Notes: a model not told the origin generated them from the sequence alone. A stretch of DNA of 10,866 nucleotides from JAHFQJ01 sp046050125 (GCA_046050125.1 JBJOQB010000149.1:1-10866), one strand, 5' to 3'; positions 1 to 7,437 are shown, counted from the first letter of the stretch. Program-made: numbers and translations.

Positions 1-20
1 ATTTTGTGTTTTTATTTTTT

Positions 21-95
21 ATAAAGTCAGTAATTATCTAAATTATTCAGCAATTTTATTTATCAAGATTATTATTTTACTTTTAATGACTTTAT
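21..95. repeat. 9-bp inverted repeat upstream of the 791-aa gene
   Basis: ATAAAGTCA at 21-29 is matched by its exact reverse complement TGACTTTAT at 87-95, about 50 bp before the start codon of the first large gene. The spacing of 57 bp is too long for a compact hairpin, so if it means anything it would be a pair of operator half-sites. The surrounding DNA is almost pure A/T, where chance matches of this length are common, so support is weak. I see no convincing -35/-10 pair in 1-133. Confidence 0.2.
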
Positions 96-133
96 TTTTG
101 GAAAAGTATTTTTATTTTATAAATTATGATTTA

Positions 134-139
134 AAGAGG
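134..139 (+). promoter_or_regulatory. Strong ribosome binding site of the 791-aa gene
   Basis: AAGAGG sits five bases before the ATG at 145. It is one of the clearest Shine-Dalgarno sequences in the window and fixes the start of the first large gene. By contrast, the following large gene at 2608 has no recognisable site. Confidence 0.7.
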
Positions 140-144
140 TTTTT

Positions 145-2520
145 ATGTTAGACGGATTAGCAAAATATGAAGAGCATGTAAGAGAAGAAATGTATAGAGC
201 TGGCGGCAGACCCAAGAAAAGATATATATTTGATGGTGTAACATATAATTCTAAAGCAGAGGTTGATGCAGCTTTAACAAAACACAATAATAATTTTTTG
301 GGTGTGACAAGTAGTAAACCAGCACAAATCGCAAATCCAGATACCATAGAATTTATGACTCCAGCTGATGTACAAACAGCATTAGTTATGGAAAAATTAA
401 AGGTTGAAGAGCAAGGAGTGCTTGAAGGGCTTGATGAGAATCTTTTAGATAAAGTATATGAGGGTGTTTTAGATCCATCTAAAGATAAAAAGCAAAGAGT
501 TAACTCTGATTTAATATCATATAATAAACATTTCCAAGATAATAAGCCATATGCTGATGAAAGGCAAGAATTATTTGATGAGTTAATAAAGTCAGATGGT
601 ATTCCTAACCATTTTATCAATGATTTAATGAGTTCTGCTAAATGTGAAGTAACAGGTACGCTTTATAATCAGGAGCAAATTGGCGATACAAGCGGAAGTA
701 TGAATTCGGAAGTAGATGCTAGATTAACAGATTACTATGACAAGCTTGATTACTTTTCAAAAGATTTGATGCAAAAGTGGAATACACTTATAAAATTTGA
801 AAAAGATGTAAAAACTAAATCAGGTAGTTCATTAGAGCTATTTTTGAGAGGTTTATCTGGTCATTTACATGAAAATGATAAAATGACTTACATAAGTGCT
901 AGCCCAGAGCAAAAAAAAGAAATAATTAGGCAATCTCTTAATGTAAAGCTTACAAGAGGAGATGAGTTTCAAATCAATACGAGGGAAACACTAAGATATT
1001 TACCTTTATTAGATAATGTAAATTTAAATGCAAATTTTTTAAACAGTAAATTTAATTTTAGCATAGCACAGATACAGACAGATATAGTTAGAAGAGCTGG
1101 CACATTAGGCTCTTATAAGCTAGCATACCAAGAGTTTTTGCAAGATACATATAAAAAACTAGATAAAGTACAATTTGGCGGTGGTACGCCAATGAATGGG
1201 CTGTTATCATCAGTACTAGATAGGAACATAAGAGCAGGAACTCCTGCCCATATAACTATATCTCAAGATGGTGATGCAGATGATAGTATAGGTCTTGCTG
1301 CTAGATTTAGAATTAACGATATATTTGGTATTAAAGAGCAAAAAGAAACGTCATTAGTGGAGACTTATGGTAGAAGGTATGCAGAGTATGCAACTCAGTG
1401 TGGTCAAGCAGCATTAGATAATATTGTATTATTTATTTCAAGAAATTATCCTAATTTTCATATTAGTCAAGATAGGAATGGCAATTTATCTATTCCTAAA
1501 CATTTACTAGAAGGATTGCAACAACATTGGACTAAATATCCAATAACAATCAGAATTTGTACAGATGACCCTACAAACGTAGCTACGTTAAATTTATTAG
1601 ATAATTTAGCTATAGATAGAAATGGTAATTTGTATCCAAGTACAGAAGATGCATTAAAAAAAGGTGTTACTAAACAAAATTTATTAAATGTACACATTAA
1701 TGCAGTGGATTCTAAGCCAGACGAGCGTAAACAGTTCTTTGATGTTCATGGCGGTATAATAGACTTTTCTAATGGATTATATCAGTTAATGGCAACATCT
1801 GGATCTATAAAACCAAGTGTTGATACTATTGATGAAGTACACTTTAAAATCAAAAAAGATTTAGCAACGTTTTATGGTGTACCAGAAGATTGGATTAGTG
1901 ATGAGCAATTTGATATTTATAGTAAGAGTGCTGTTATGGCACAAGAATTATCTCAATTAAGAGATATTCTAACTGCAAAACATCAAAAATCATCTTATGG
2001 AGCAAAGGCAGTTCTAGGAGAAGATGAAGAATTTCCTCACATATTAGATTTAACTTCTACTAAGATGAGAACTCTTCCTGATGCAATTAAAAAAGATGTG
2101 GCAAAAATTCTTAAGCAATATGGGTTTTTAGTACCTCATTTAGTAAGAGAGCCTACTGATTATGATGCTAGATACCCTATACCAAGTAATCATCTGTTTA
2201 AGTCAGATGTTACGCAAATACGCAAAAAAATGCAAGCAAGTATGAGTATACATCAAAGTATGGCAAATATGAGTATAGGTAATACATCTAATTCAATAGA
2301 TTATAGTGGTAATGGATTTGGTGGTATTCCATCTACACCATCATTTGGTAATGGTTTATATGGGCAAACAATGACATCACCACATAGAGTAAATAGTAGT
2401 AGAAAGCCTGCTGCTAATAATAGCTTAAGCAATGCTTTAAATGATGCTTTAAGTGGTGATAGCAGTGCTATAAAATCTCTCGGTGGTTCATTTAGAACAA
2501 AAATAGGTAGATTAAAATAG
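145..2520 (+). CDS. Unrecognised large protein, 791 aa, with AT-hook/NLS-like N-terminal motif and disordered C-terminal tail
   Basis: I do not recognise this protein. It is intact and starts at an ATG with a good ribosome binding site. There is no signal peptide and no membrane segment, so it should be made as a soluble protein. Residues 21-26 read GRPKKR, a basic patch resembling an AT-hook core or a nuclear localisation signal. It is followed at 27-45 by Y-I-F-DG-V-x-Y-x-SK-x-E-V, which resembles the DG-x-x-(F/Y)-x-SK-x-E motif of several small phage and nuclease-like domains (recalled, not searched). The middle (about 190-690) looks globular, mostly helical, with few Cys. The hexapeptide DRNGNL occurs twice, at 443 and 491. 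From about residue 708 the chain becomes Ser/Asn/Gly/Met/Pro-rich and probably unstructured, ending in a basic FRTKIGRLK. Such a tail could serve as a secretion signal or flexible linker, which is inference only. The next gene downstream is another unknown of similar size on the same strand, 87 bp away, suggesting a functional pair. Alternatives include an exported effector, a phage-derived protein or a cytoskeletal/scaffold protein; none is demonstrated. Confidence 0.85.
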   Translation: MLDGLAKYEEHVREEMYRAGGRPKKRYIFDGVTYNSKAEVDAALTKHNNNFLGVTSSKPAQIANPDTIEFMTPADVQTALVMEKLKVEEQGVLEGLDENLLDKVYEGVLDPSKDKKQRVNSDLISYNKHFQDNKPYADERQELFDELIKSDGIPNHFINDLMSSAKCEVTGTLYNQEQIGDTSGSMNSEVDARLTDYYDKLDYFSKDLMQKWNTLIKFEKDVKTKSGSSLELFLRGLSGHLHENDKMTYISASPEQKKEIIRQSLNVKLTRGDEFQINTRETLRYLPLLDNVNLNANFLNSKFNFSIAQIQTDIVRRAGTLGSYKLAYQEFLQDTYKKLDKVQFGGGTPMNGLLSSVLDRNIRAGTPAHITISQDGDADDSIGLAARFRINDIFGIKEQKETSLVETYGRRYAEYATQCGQAALDNIVLFISRNYPNFHISQDRNGNLSIPKHLLEGLQQHWTKYPITIRICTDDPTNVATLNLLDNLAIDRNGNLYPSTEDALKKGVTKQNLLNVHINAVDSKPDERKQFFDVHGGIIDFSNGLYQLMATSGSIKPSVDTIDEVHFKIKKDLATFYGVPEDWISDEQFDIYSKSAVMAQELSQLRDILTAKHQKSSYGAKAVLGEDEEFPHILDLTSTKMRTLPDAIKKDVAKILKQYGFLVPHLVREPTDYDARYPIPSNHLFKSDVTQIRKKMQASMSIHQSMANMSIGNTSNSIDYSGNGFGGIPSTPSFGNGLYGQTMTSPHRVNSSRKPAANNSLSNALNDALSGDSSAIKSLGGSFRTKIGRLK

Positions 2521-2545
2521 TATATTTATTGAAGAACTAATTTTA

Positions 2546-2572
2546 GGGTTCTGTTTATTTTAAGCAGAACCT
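2546..2572 (+). terminator. Intergenic hairpin between the two large genes (weak terminator or attenuator)
   Basis: GGTTCTG (2547-2553) pairs perfectly with CAGAACC (2565-2571) around an 11-base A/T-rich loop, with an outer G-T pair possible. It lies 26 bases after the first stop codon and 36 bases before the next start. The T-run that should follow is interrupted (TATTGCCATTTT), so a weak or leaky terminator is more likely than a full stop. AGAAC at 2533-2537 could pair with the same GTTCT (2548-2552), giving a competing fold. Confidence 0.35.
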
Positions 2573-2607
2573 ATTGCCATTTTAAACTTTTATTTGAATT
2601 AAATAAT

Positions 2608-4872
2608 ATGATTCGTAACAATTCCATACAATCTAGAGCTTCTAATAGATTTTCTTTTTCATTAGATGAGCAAGAGATATTCAGTCCATCAATAGCTGAA
2701 AAGAAATTAAGTTTTATTTCATTAATTAATACAGACTTTCAAATTGATAAAAGTGATATGTCCGATTTAATTGATATAGTGAAGCAACAAAGTCTAATTA
2801 AAAAAGGTCAAAGCAATATTAGCGAGTTGGAATATTGTTTCCAAGAGTATACTTCAAATAAAAGGCTTTTAGAAATTTGTGATAGCCTACCTAGTGATTC
2901 ACACGCAGAAATTAAGCTTGGTAAATTATTAATTACTCAACATAGTAATGATTTATTAAAAAAGATTAAAAGTTTTAGTGACGGATTATATTATTCTATA
3001 AAAATAGAAGAAGAAATAAATATGATAGTCGGCTATTTAGATATTTATATAGAAGAGCATCAAAATAAATCATTAGAAGGATTTAAAGCAAAGCTAGAAG
3101 GCTATTTAGAAAATATAAACTTACAAAAAGAAAGCAGAATACGTGATAAATCACAAGAATTGCCACTTTTACATAACTTACATGAACTATCAACTAAGCT
3201 AAACAAAGTGCATGAAGTTTTAATAAATAGTGGAATTTATGCCATAAATAGTGATGAATATAGATTTCATAAAAATGCAATTATCAGCTGTGAAAAAAGA
3301 ACTGCAAGTATAGATAGTAAAATTAAAAATTATGGTAGAAAAGTAAGCTCAACTTCAAACTCTAGAGTGGATAGTTTTGGGGCTTCTCAGTTAAGTATGG
3401 TTGATAGAACATCATCATTAAGATTAAGCCAACCGCCAGTCAGACCACAATCTATATATAATGTACCACAACCAACATATGCTAATATGCAAGTGGGATT
3501 AAATCAAAGTTACTATTTAGGTAATAATAACGATGCCTATTCTAGTCAATTAGTACAATATTCATCACAACCATATAGCTATGATGATAATATGCAAGTA
3601 GTTCCATATGTTCCAGCATCTCATCAAATAACATTAAGAGATAGTAGCCTATTACGTTTATATCCAGAAATTACAAGCATTAATTCAGTGTTAGGTCAAA
3701 TTCAACGCTTATCACCAAGGGACATGGATATACATAACCCAAGTGATAATTATATTATGTTAGAACGAGATTTTTGCAATTTCTCTAATATTTTATCTGA
3801 AAAACTAATTGGGAGTACTAGGAAGAAAACAGCTGGTAGCATTAATGATTTCATACAAAAAGGGGATTATGATAATGCTGAAAAATTGATTTATATGCTA
3901 TACGAATTAAAAACTATATATATGCCATGCATTCCATTTATGCAAGCATTTATGATAAATAAAGACCCATTTTTAAATGATTTAGCTTCAAGATTTAGAA
4001 ATGTTGTAGATGGATTAAAAGCTAATGCGGATGTAAGAAATACAAATGTACCTTTAAATACTAAAATTAAATTAGAAGCAGGAATTAGTAATGGTGCAGA
4101 TGCATTATCTAAAGCTTGTGTTGCTGCATCAAAAACACAAGAATTTATAAATATGTGTGGTAGCACTTCTTTTGCAATGCCAATAATATTAACTATAAAT
4201 ATTATTGGTAAGGTATCATTTATGGTGCTTTTAAGGAAAGATGAAAAACTACTTACATCAATAAATGATATATATGGAGATTGTGATAATATACAAGATG
4301 TAATGCAATCATTAGAGAGGTTTATATGCTTTGCTTATAATAATATCATGACAGCTAGTTTATGTAGTGCTCAATTAGATAGAATAAATCAATTAAGACA
4401 ACAATCTTCTACAAATATGATAGATAATAAAAATATTGATATTCAAAGACTAATTAAAGATACTAATCAAGGTATTACCTTATTTGATAAAAAAGGTACA
4501 TCTGCAACAACTAATCTTAAAAATAAAGTGAGTAGAATGTCAAGCTTAAATTCAGATAAACGAGAAGAGAAAAAATTAGAACAACAATTTGATGTAATAA
4601 AATCTACGTTAGGTATATTTGTGACAAAATTATTCAATATAATTAGTGAATTAAATGATGATAAAAGTCCTAAGCATTTATCAGAATATAAAACAAATGC
4701 TGAGAAATTAACTCAAGATATACATCAAGAATTAATTAAGTTGATGCGTGAAAATTCTAGCAGTAGCTTGTCTACGCTAGGTACAAAGTTTACACCTAAT
4801 ATAGAATATATACCAATATCCTATGGAGAAAATAAAATACCAGCTCGTTATAATTCAATTGTTAATAGGTAA
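2608..4872 (+). CDS. Unrecognised large helical protein, 754 aa, with central Ser/Gln/Tyr/Pro-rich segment
   Basis: I do not recognise this protein. The frame is open back to 2533, but 2608 is the first ATG, and no GTG or TTG lies upstream. No Shine-Dalgarno is visible (TTAAATAAT precedes the ATG), so initiation may be weak or depend on the A/T-rich leader. The N-terminus (1-20) is polar and Ser/Asn/Arg-rich, unlike a Sec signal; such ends are seen in type III secretion substrates but are not diagnostic. Residues about 50-240 look helical with heptad-like charge patterns. About 245-345 is low-complexity (S, Q, P, Y, N, M). About 345-590 looks globular, with a TPR-like stretch near 416-434 (D-Y-x-x-A-x-x-L) and one hydrophobic stretch at 521-542 that could be a buried helix or a single membrane span. 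Residues 590-725 again look coiled-coil. It shares with its upstream neighbour the size, the strand and a disordered S/N/P/Y-rich block, but I see no clear sequence homology between them. Function unknown; an effector or structural scaffold is possible. Confidence 0.8.
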   Translation: MIRNNSIQSRASNRFSFSLDEQEIFSPSIAEKKLSFISLINTDFQIDKSDMSDLIDIVKQQSLIKKGQSNISELEYCFQEYTSNKRLLEICDSLPSDSHAEIKLGKLLITQHSNDLLKKIKSFSDGLYYSIKIEEEINMIVGYLDIYIEEHQNKSLEGFKAKLEGYLENINLQKESRIRDKSQELPLLHNLHELSTKLNKVHEVLINSGIYAINSDEYRFHKNAIISCEKRTASIDSKIKNYGRKVSSTSNSRVDSFGASQLSMVDRTSSLRLSQPPVRPQSIYNVPQPTYANMQVGLNQSYYLGNNNDAYSSQLVQYSSQPYSYDDNMQVVPYVPASHQITLRDSSLLRLYPEITSINSVLGQIQRLSPRDMDIHNPSDNYIMLERDFCNFSNILSEKLIGSTRKKTAGSINDFIQKGDYDNAEKLIYMLYELKTIYMPCIPFMQAFMINKDPFLNDLASRFRNVVDGLKANADVRNTNVPLNTKIKLEAGISNGADALSKACVAASKTQEFINMCGSTSFAMPIILTINIIGKVSFMVLLRKDEKLLTSINDIYGDCDNIQDVMQSLERFICFAYNNIMTASLCSAQLDRINQLRQQSSTNMIDNKNIDIQRLIKDTNQGITLFDKKGTSATTNLKNKVSRMSSLNSDKREEKKLEQQFDVIKSTLGIFVTKLFNIISELNDDKSPKHLSEYKTNAEKLTQDIHQELIKLMRENSSSSLSTLGTKFTPNIEYIPISYGENKIPARYNSIVNR

Positions 4873-4887
4873 TTCGTAGATTAATAT

Positions 4888-4919
4888 AAAAATAAAAAGG
4901 CTAAATTTACTATTTAGCC
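4888..4919 (-). terminator. Intrinsic terminator of the pnuC-yejE-ychJ transcript, overlapping the ychJ stop
   Basis: On the minus strand GGCTAAAT (4919-4912) pairs perfectly with ATTTAGCC (4906-4899) around a 5-base loop, followed directly by a U-rich run (TTTTTATTTTTAT, 4898-4886). The stem includes the ychJ stop codon (4914-4916). On the plus strand the hairpin is followed by only CTTATT, so it should act mainly on minus-strand transcription, though it may also slow transcripts from the 754-aa gene ending at 4872. Confidence 0.75.
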
Positions 4920-5321
4920 CTTATTCTCTGCAACATACAACCAAATTCCTCCCTCAAGCACAAAGCTACTATTTTCATATATGTTGCATGATTTACCGCC
5001 TACTTTATTTTTTGCAATAAATTCAACAGTTGCATTAGTATCATTTTGTTGTGATTTGCTAATAATGGTTAGCCCTAGCCATTTGGTATTGTCATTTGTA
5101 AAATCTAAACTTTGAGGTCTAGTATTTGCATGCCAAGTATCAAGTAAATATTGTTCTAGTTTTAACACAAATGCACTATAGCGAGAACGCATTAATTGCT
5201 CAGCACTTGGTGCTTTCAAGTAATGATTGCTTTGATTATCATGCCATTGACCACAGCAGTTTTTATAGTCTAAATTTGTGCCACATGGGCATAAGTTTTT
5301 TAATTGTAATTTTTTGTTCAT
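4914..5321 (-). CDS. ychJ: YchJ-family (UPF0225) protein with N-terminal SEC-C zinc motif
   Basis: This is a small cytosolic protein of 135 aa in the YchJ/UPF0225 family, whose biochemical role is not established. Near the N-terminus the SEC-C metal-binding motif is plain: C11-P-C13-G and C22-C23-G, which should bind one zinc ion. The family signature follows at about 40-65 (LMRSRYSAF...YLLDTWH), then WLGL at about 86-89 and a C-terminal SSFV...GG-x-WLYV block; together these form the NTF2-like fold known for the family. The E. coli protein (about 152 aa) has a second SEC-C motif at its C-terminus. That is absent here, as in many shorter relatives. The gene starts 8 bp after yejE ends and is probably the last gene of that transcript. 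It has only a poor ribosome binding site, so translation may be coupled to yejE. Its stop codon lies inside the terminator stem. Confidence 0.88.
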   Translation of the reverse strand: MNKKLQLKNLCPCGTNLDYKNCCGQWHDNQSNHYLKAPSAEQLMRSRYSAFVLKLEQYLLDTWHANTRPQSLDFTNDNTKWLGLTIISKSQQNDTNATVEFIAKNKVGGKSCNIYENSSFVLEGGIWLYVAENKG

Positions 5322-5329
5322 ATATTTGC

Positions 5330-6367
5330 TTATTTCTGCACATTAAATGCTTGTCTTAATCCATCGCCAATAAAAGTAAGTAGTAAAACAATTAGCGTAA
5401 TACTCGCCACTGTAGGAACAGATATCCACCATGCTTCTAAATTTGATTTTGCTTGAGAAAGTAAGCTACCCATACTAGGCGTTGTTTGTGGCAAACCTAA
5501 ACCTAAAAAATCCATAGCAGTTAAAACAATAATTCCTTGGCTAACTTTAAATGGAAACATAGTGATTAGAGGTGTAATAACATTTGGTAGCATATGACGT
5601 TTGATAATTTGCCAATTGCTTAAACCTGTAATTTTAGCTGCTTTTATGTAATCCATTTCTTTGATTTTAAAGCATTCAGAACGTATATAATCCGATGTGC
5701 CAATCCAACTAAACAGCGAAAATATTATTAATAATAGAATAATATTCGGCTGGAATATCGATGCAATGATAATCAATAAGTACATTTCTGGAATATTCCC
5801 CCATATTTCCAAAAATCTTTGCGTAATTAAATCAACTTTACCACCAAAGTAAGCCTGAACAGCTCCAATTACAGCTCCAATTGCTAAATTTATAATCGCT
5901 AATGCAAAACCAAACCAAAGTGATAGCCTCAATCCATAAAGCAACCTAGATAAAATATCACGCCCTGCATCATCTGTGCCAAAATAATTTACTTTACTTG
6001 GTGGGGCAGGGTTTGGATTTGGATAAAAATAATTAATAGTATTTTGGTTATATTGATTTAATGGATAAATTGCCCAATTATTTTGGTTAATTTTAGCTCC
6101 ATCTTGTCCTGTAATTGCATTTCTGATAAATGGGTCAAGGTAGTCAGCTTGGCCAGCTAAACTACCGCCAAAAGTACTATCAGAATAATCATGAATGAAT
6201 GGTAAATAAATTTTATTTTGATAACTGATAATTAATGGTTTATCATTGCTTATCAGCTCTAGCGGTAATGTGCATAGTGTGAATATGCACAGTAAAATGA
6301 AGCTATAATATGATAGTTTATGTTGTGTAAATTTATACCATTTGCTTAATCTGTATGAGCTCTTCAT
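5330..6367 (-). CDS. yejE: YejE-type ABC transporter permease (peptide/microcin C family)
   Basis: Inner-membrane permease of the dipeptide/oligopeptide ABC family, 345 aa (E. coli YejE is about 341). It aligns well from memory with YejE: the ELISNDKPL segment after the first membrane helix (about 36-45), the long periplasmic FGGSLAGQADY...DP stretch (67-79), and FGTDDAGRDILSRLLYG (129-145), which opens the permease domain. Five further helices follow. The cytoplasmic EAA loop (A-A-x-x-x-G...LPN, 243-262), which couples to the ATPase, is intact, as is the DFLGLGLP segment (286-293). In E. coli YejE pairs with YejB, uses the binding protein YejA and the ATPase YejF, and imports peptides including microcin C. 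None of those genes is next to it here: upstream is pnuC and downstream ychJ. The start overlaps the last 35 bp of pnuC, and no Shine-Dalgarno is visible, so translation is probably coupled. Since the protein is intact and likely functional, partners are expected elsewhere in the genome. Confidence 0.9.
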   Translation of the reverse strand: MKSSYRLSKWYKFTQHKLSYYSFILLCIFTLCTLPLELISNDKPLIISYQNKIYLPFIHDYSDSTFGGSLAGQADYLDPFIRNAITGQDGAKINQNNWAIYPLNQYNQNTINYFYPNPNPAPPSKVNYFGTDDAGRDILSRLLYGLRLSLWFGFALAIINLAIGAVIGAVQAYFGGKVDLITQRFLEIWGNIPEMYLLIIIASIFQPNIILLLIIFSLFSWIGTSDYIRSECFKIKEMDYIKAAKITGLSNWQIIKRHMLPNVITPLITMFPFKVSQGIIVLTAMDFLGLGLPQTTPSMGSLLSQAKSNLEAWWISVPTVASITLIVLLLTFIGDGLRQAFNVQK

Positions 6368-7094
6368 TGTGTTGAATTGATGATTTATTAGAATGTATAT
6401 TTATATTACTATCGCTTGTGTTTGACTCGGTTTTAGCTAATTCTTGTTTATCTTTTTTCTTCCAGCTTACATATCCTTGAATGCTTAGCACCATAAAAAT
6501 AGCATATAAAATAGCCATAAAATATAATGATTGGTACATATTAACAAACACATAAGCAATGTTTACAACAAACCAAAAATGCCAGTTATGTATACATTTT
6601 CTAGCTAGTAAGTACTGTGCAACTAAACTTCCTGCTGTTGCAAATGATTCAACATATAAGCTTAAATGATTAGTTGATTTTGTAAATAAAAGCAAGGTTA
6701 TAGATATTAAACCAGCTAATAAAACAGTTAAGCTTGAAAATAAACCCCAAGCATTTTTGCTTAATTGAGTGTAATCCCAAGGTGTTTTTTCTGATTTATT
6801 TTTATCTTCTATCTTCGTAGCTACTTTTTTGTTACTATATTTATTCCATTGTATGAATCCATAAATGCTACTTAGCACAAAAAATAATTGTAAGCCAGCA
6901 GTTGGATACATTTTGTAATCTAGGCAAACTATACCATATAAAATGCTTGATATTATAGCAAATACCCATGAATACTTATTTTTTCTAATGCTTAAAATCA
7001 CATAAATCAAGCTGAAGTTAAACGACCAGCCTTCAAGGCTTGTAAATAAATATATAAGCATACCCAAAGTTTTATCTAATAATTCTGTCATCAT
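6333..7094 (-). CDS. pnuC: PnuC-family nicotinamide riboside (vitamin B3) transporter
   Basis: Inner-membrane facilitator of the PnuC family, which takes up nicotinamide riboside for NAD salvage; relatives carry other vitamins such as thiamine or riboflavin, so the substrate is inferred. The 253-aa chain has the expected set of about seven hydrophobic helices. N-terminal family features are visible at about 27-83 (FSLIYVILSIRKN, then LYGIVCLDYKMYPTAGLQ and IYGFIQW). The C-terminal family block is at about 148-212: E-S-F-A-T-A-G-S, then NWHFWFVVN, then QSLYFMAILYAIF and GYVSWKKK. A charged cytoplasmic linker lies at 86-107. The start is the first of two adjacent ATGs, chosen because GGAG at 7107-7104 lies 9 bases upstream of it. 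After the family core, an unusual polar tail of about 40 residues rich in Ser, Asn, Lys and Glu runs to 253, and its last codons overlap yejE. It follows ftsB by 61 bp and may be read from the ftsB promoter. Confidence 0.9.
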   Translation of the reverse strand: MMTELLDKTLGMLIYLFTSLEGWSFNFSLIYVILSIRKNKYSWVFAIISSILYGIVCLDYKMYPTAGLQLFFVLSSIYGFIQWNKYSNKKVATKIEDKNKSEKTPWDYTQLSKNAWGLFSSLTVLLAGLISITLLLFTKSTNHLSLYVESFATAGSLVAQYLLARKCIHNWHFWFVVNIAYVFVNMYQSLYFMAILYAIFMVLSIQGYVSWKKKDKQELAKTESNTSDSNINIHSNKSSIQHNEELIQIKQMV

Positions 7095-7155
7095 AATATT
7101 TGTCTCCAGTTAAACTTTAAGCAAAATAATCTTGATATACCATACATTTATTTTT

Positions 7156-7437
7156 CTAGTTTTTAGGTCTTACCAAGATTTCATCAGACTTTATCATACC
7201 TAGTTTAATACGAGCTATATCCTCTAGGCTAGAGTCTCCTTGTTTTAGGTCTTCTATTTGTTGTTTTATAACGTCGTTATTTGATTTTAATACGGTATTT
7301 CTATGTTGGGCTTGCAAAACATCTTTTTCCATTTCGCTTATCATCAGCCAGCCACCCCAGCCAAACCATGTAACATACTGTAGGTATAACAAGGCGACAA
7401 ATAAATAAAATGAAGGTGATTTAAAGGATTTAAACAT
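7156..7437 (-). CDS. ftsB: Cell division protein FtsB
   Basis: Bitopic divisome protein of 93 aa (E. coli FtsB about 103). It forms the FtsQLB complex that activates septal peptidoglycan synthesis by FtsWI. The order is typical: a short cytoplasmic end with two Lys, one membrane helix (about 9-26) finishing in LQY-x-x-WFG...GGW, a periplasmic coiled coil (about 32-66), and the family's end motif LEDIARIKLGMIKSDE (71-86). I chose the ATG at 7437 because it places the membrane helix right after the start, as in all FtsB proteins. The frame stays open upstream to a TTG at 7539 and an ATG at 7503, but that would add an unexpected hydrophobic N-terminus. No start has a strong ribosome binding site. 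In many proteobacteria ftsB follows eno; here it is the first gene of its strand and diverges from the phnD-like gene, with 231 bp between the two starts. Confidence 0.88.
   Translation of the reverse strand: MFKSFKSPSFYLFVALLYLQYVTWFGWGGWLMISEMEKDVLQAQHRNTVLKSNNDVIKQQIEDLKQGDSSLEDIARIKLGMIKSDEILVRPKN

Noticed and set aside
1..144. Promoter for the 791-aa gene (TTGGAA at 98 with TATAAA at 118, or TATGAT at 125)
   Set aside because: The spacings are wrong (14 and 21 bases), and TATGAT would start transcription at the ribosome binding site; no pair is convincing.
117..620. Open frame of 167 codons on the minus strand opposite the 791-aa gene
   Set aside because: It lies antisense to a well-supported gene with a strong ribosome binding site, has Ser/Leu/Phe-rich shadow composition and no recognisable motif.
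955..963. Arg-Gly-Asp (RGD) tripeptide at residues 271-273 of the 791-aa protein as an integrin-binding motif
   Set aside because: A tripeptide is expected by chance in a protein of this length, and nothing else suggests surface exposure outside the cell.
3891..4166. Minus-strand open frame opposite the 754-aa gene
   Set aside because: Fully contained antisense, with no ribosome binding site or family signature; the same applies to the one at 1467-1697.
5126..5359. Plus-strand open frame across ychJ
   Set aside because: ychJ on the other strand is identified by clear motifs; this frame is its shadow.
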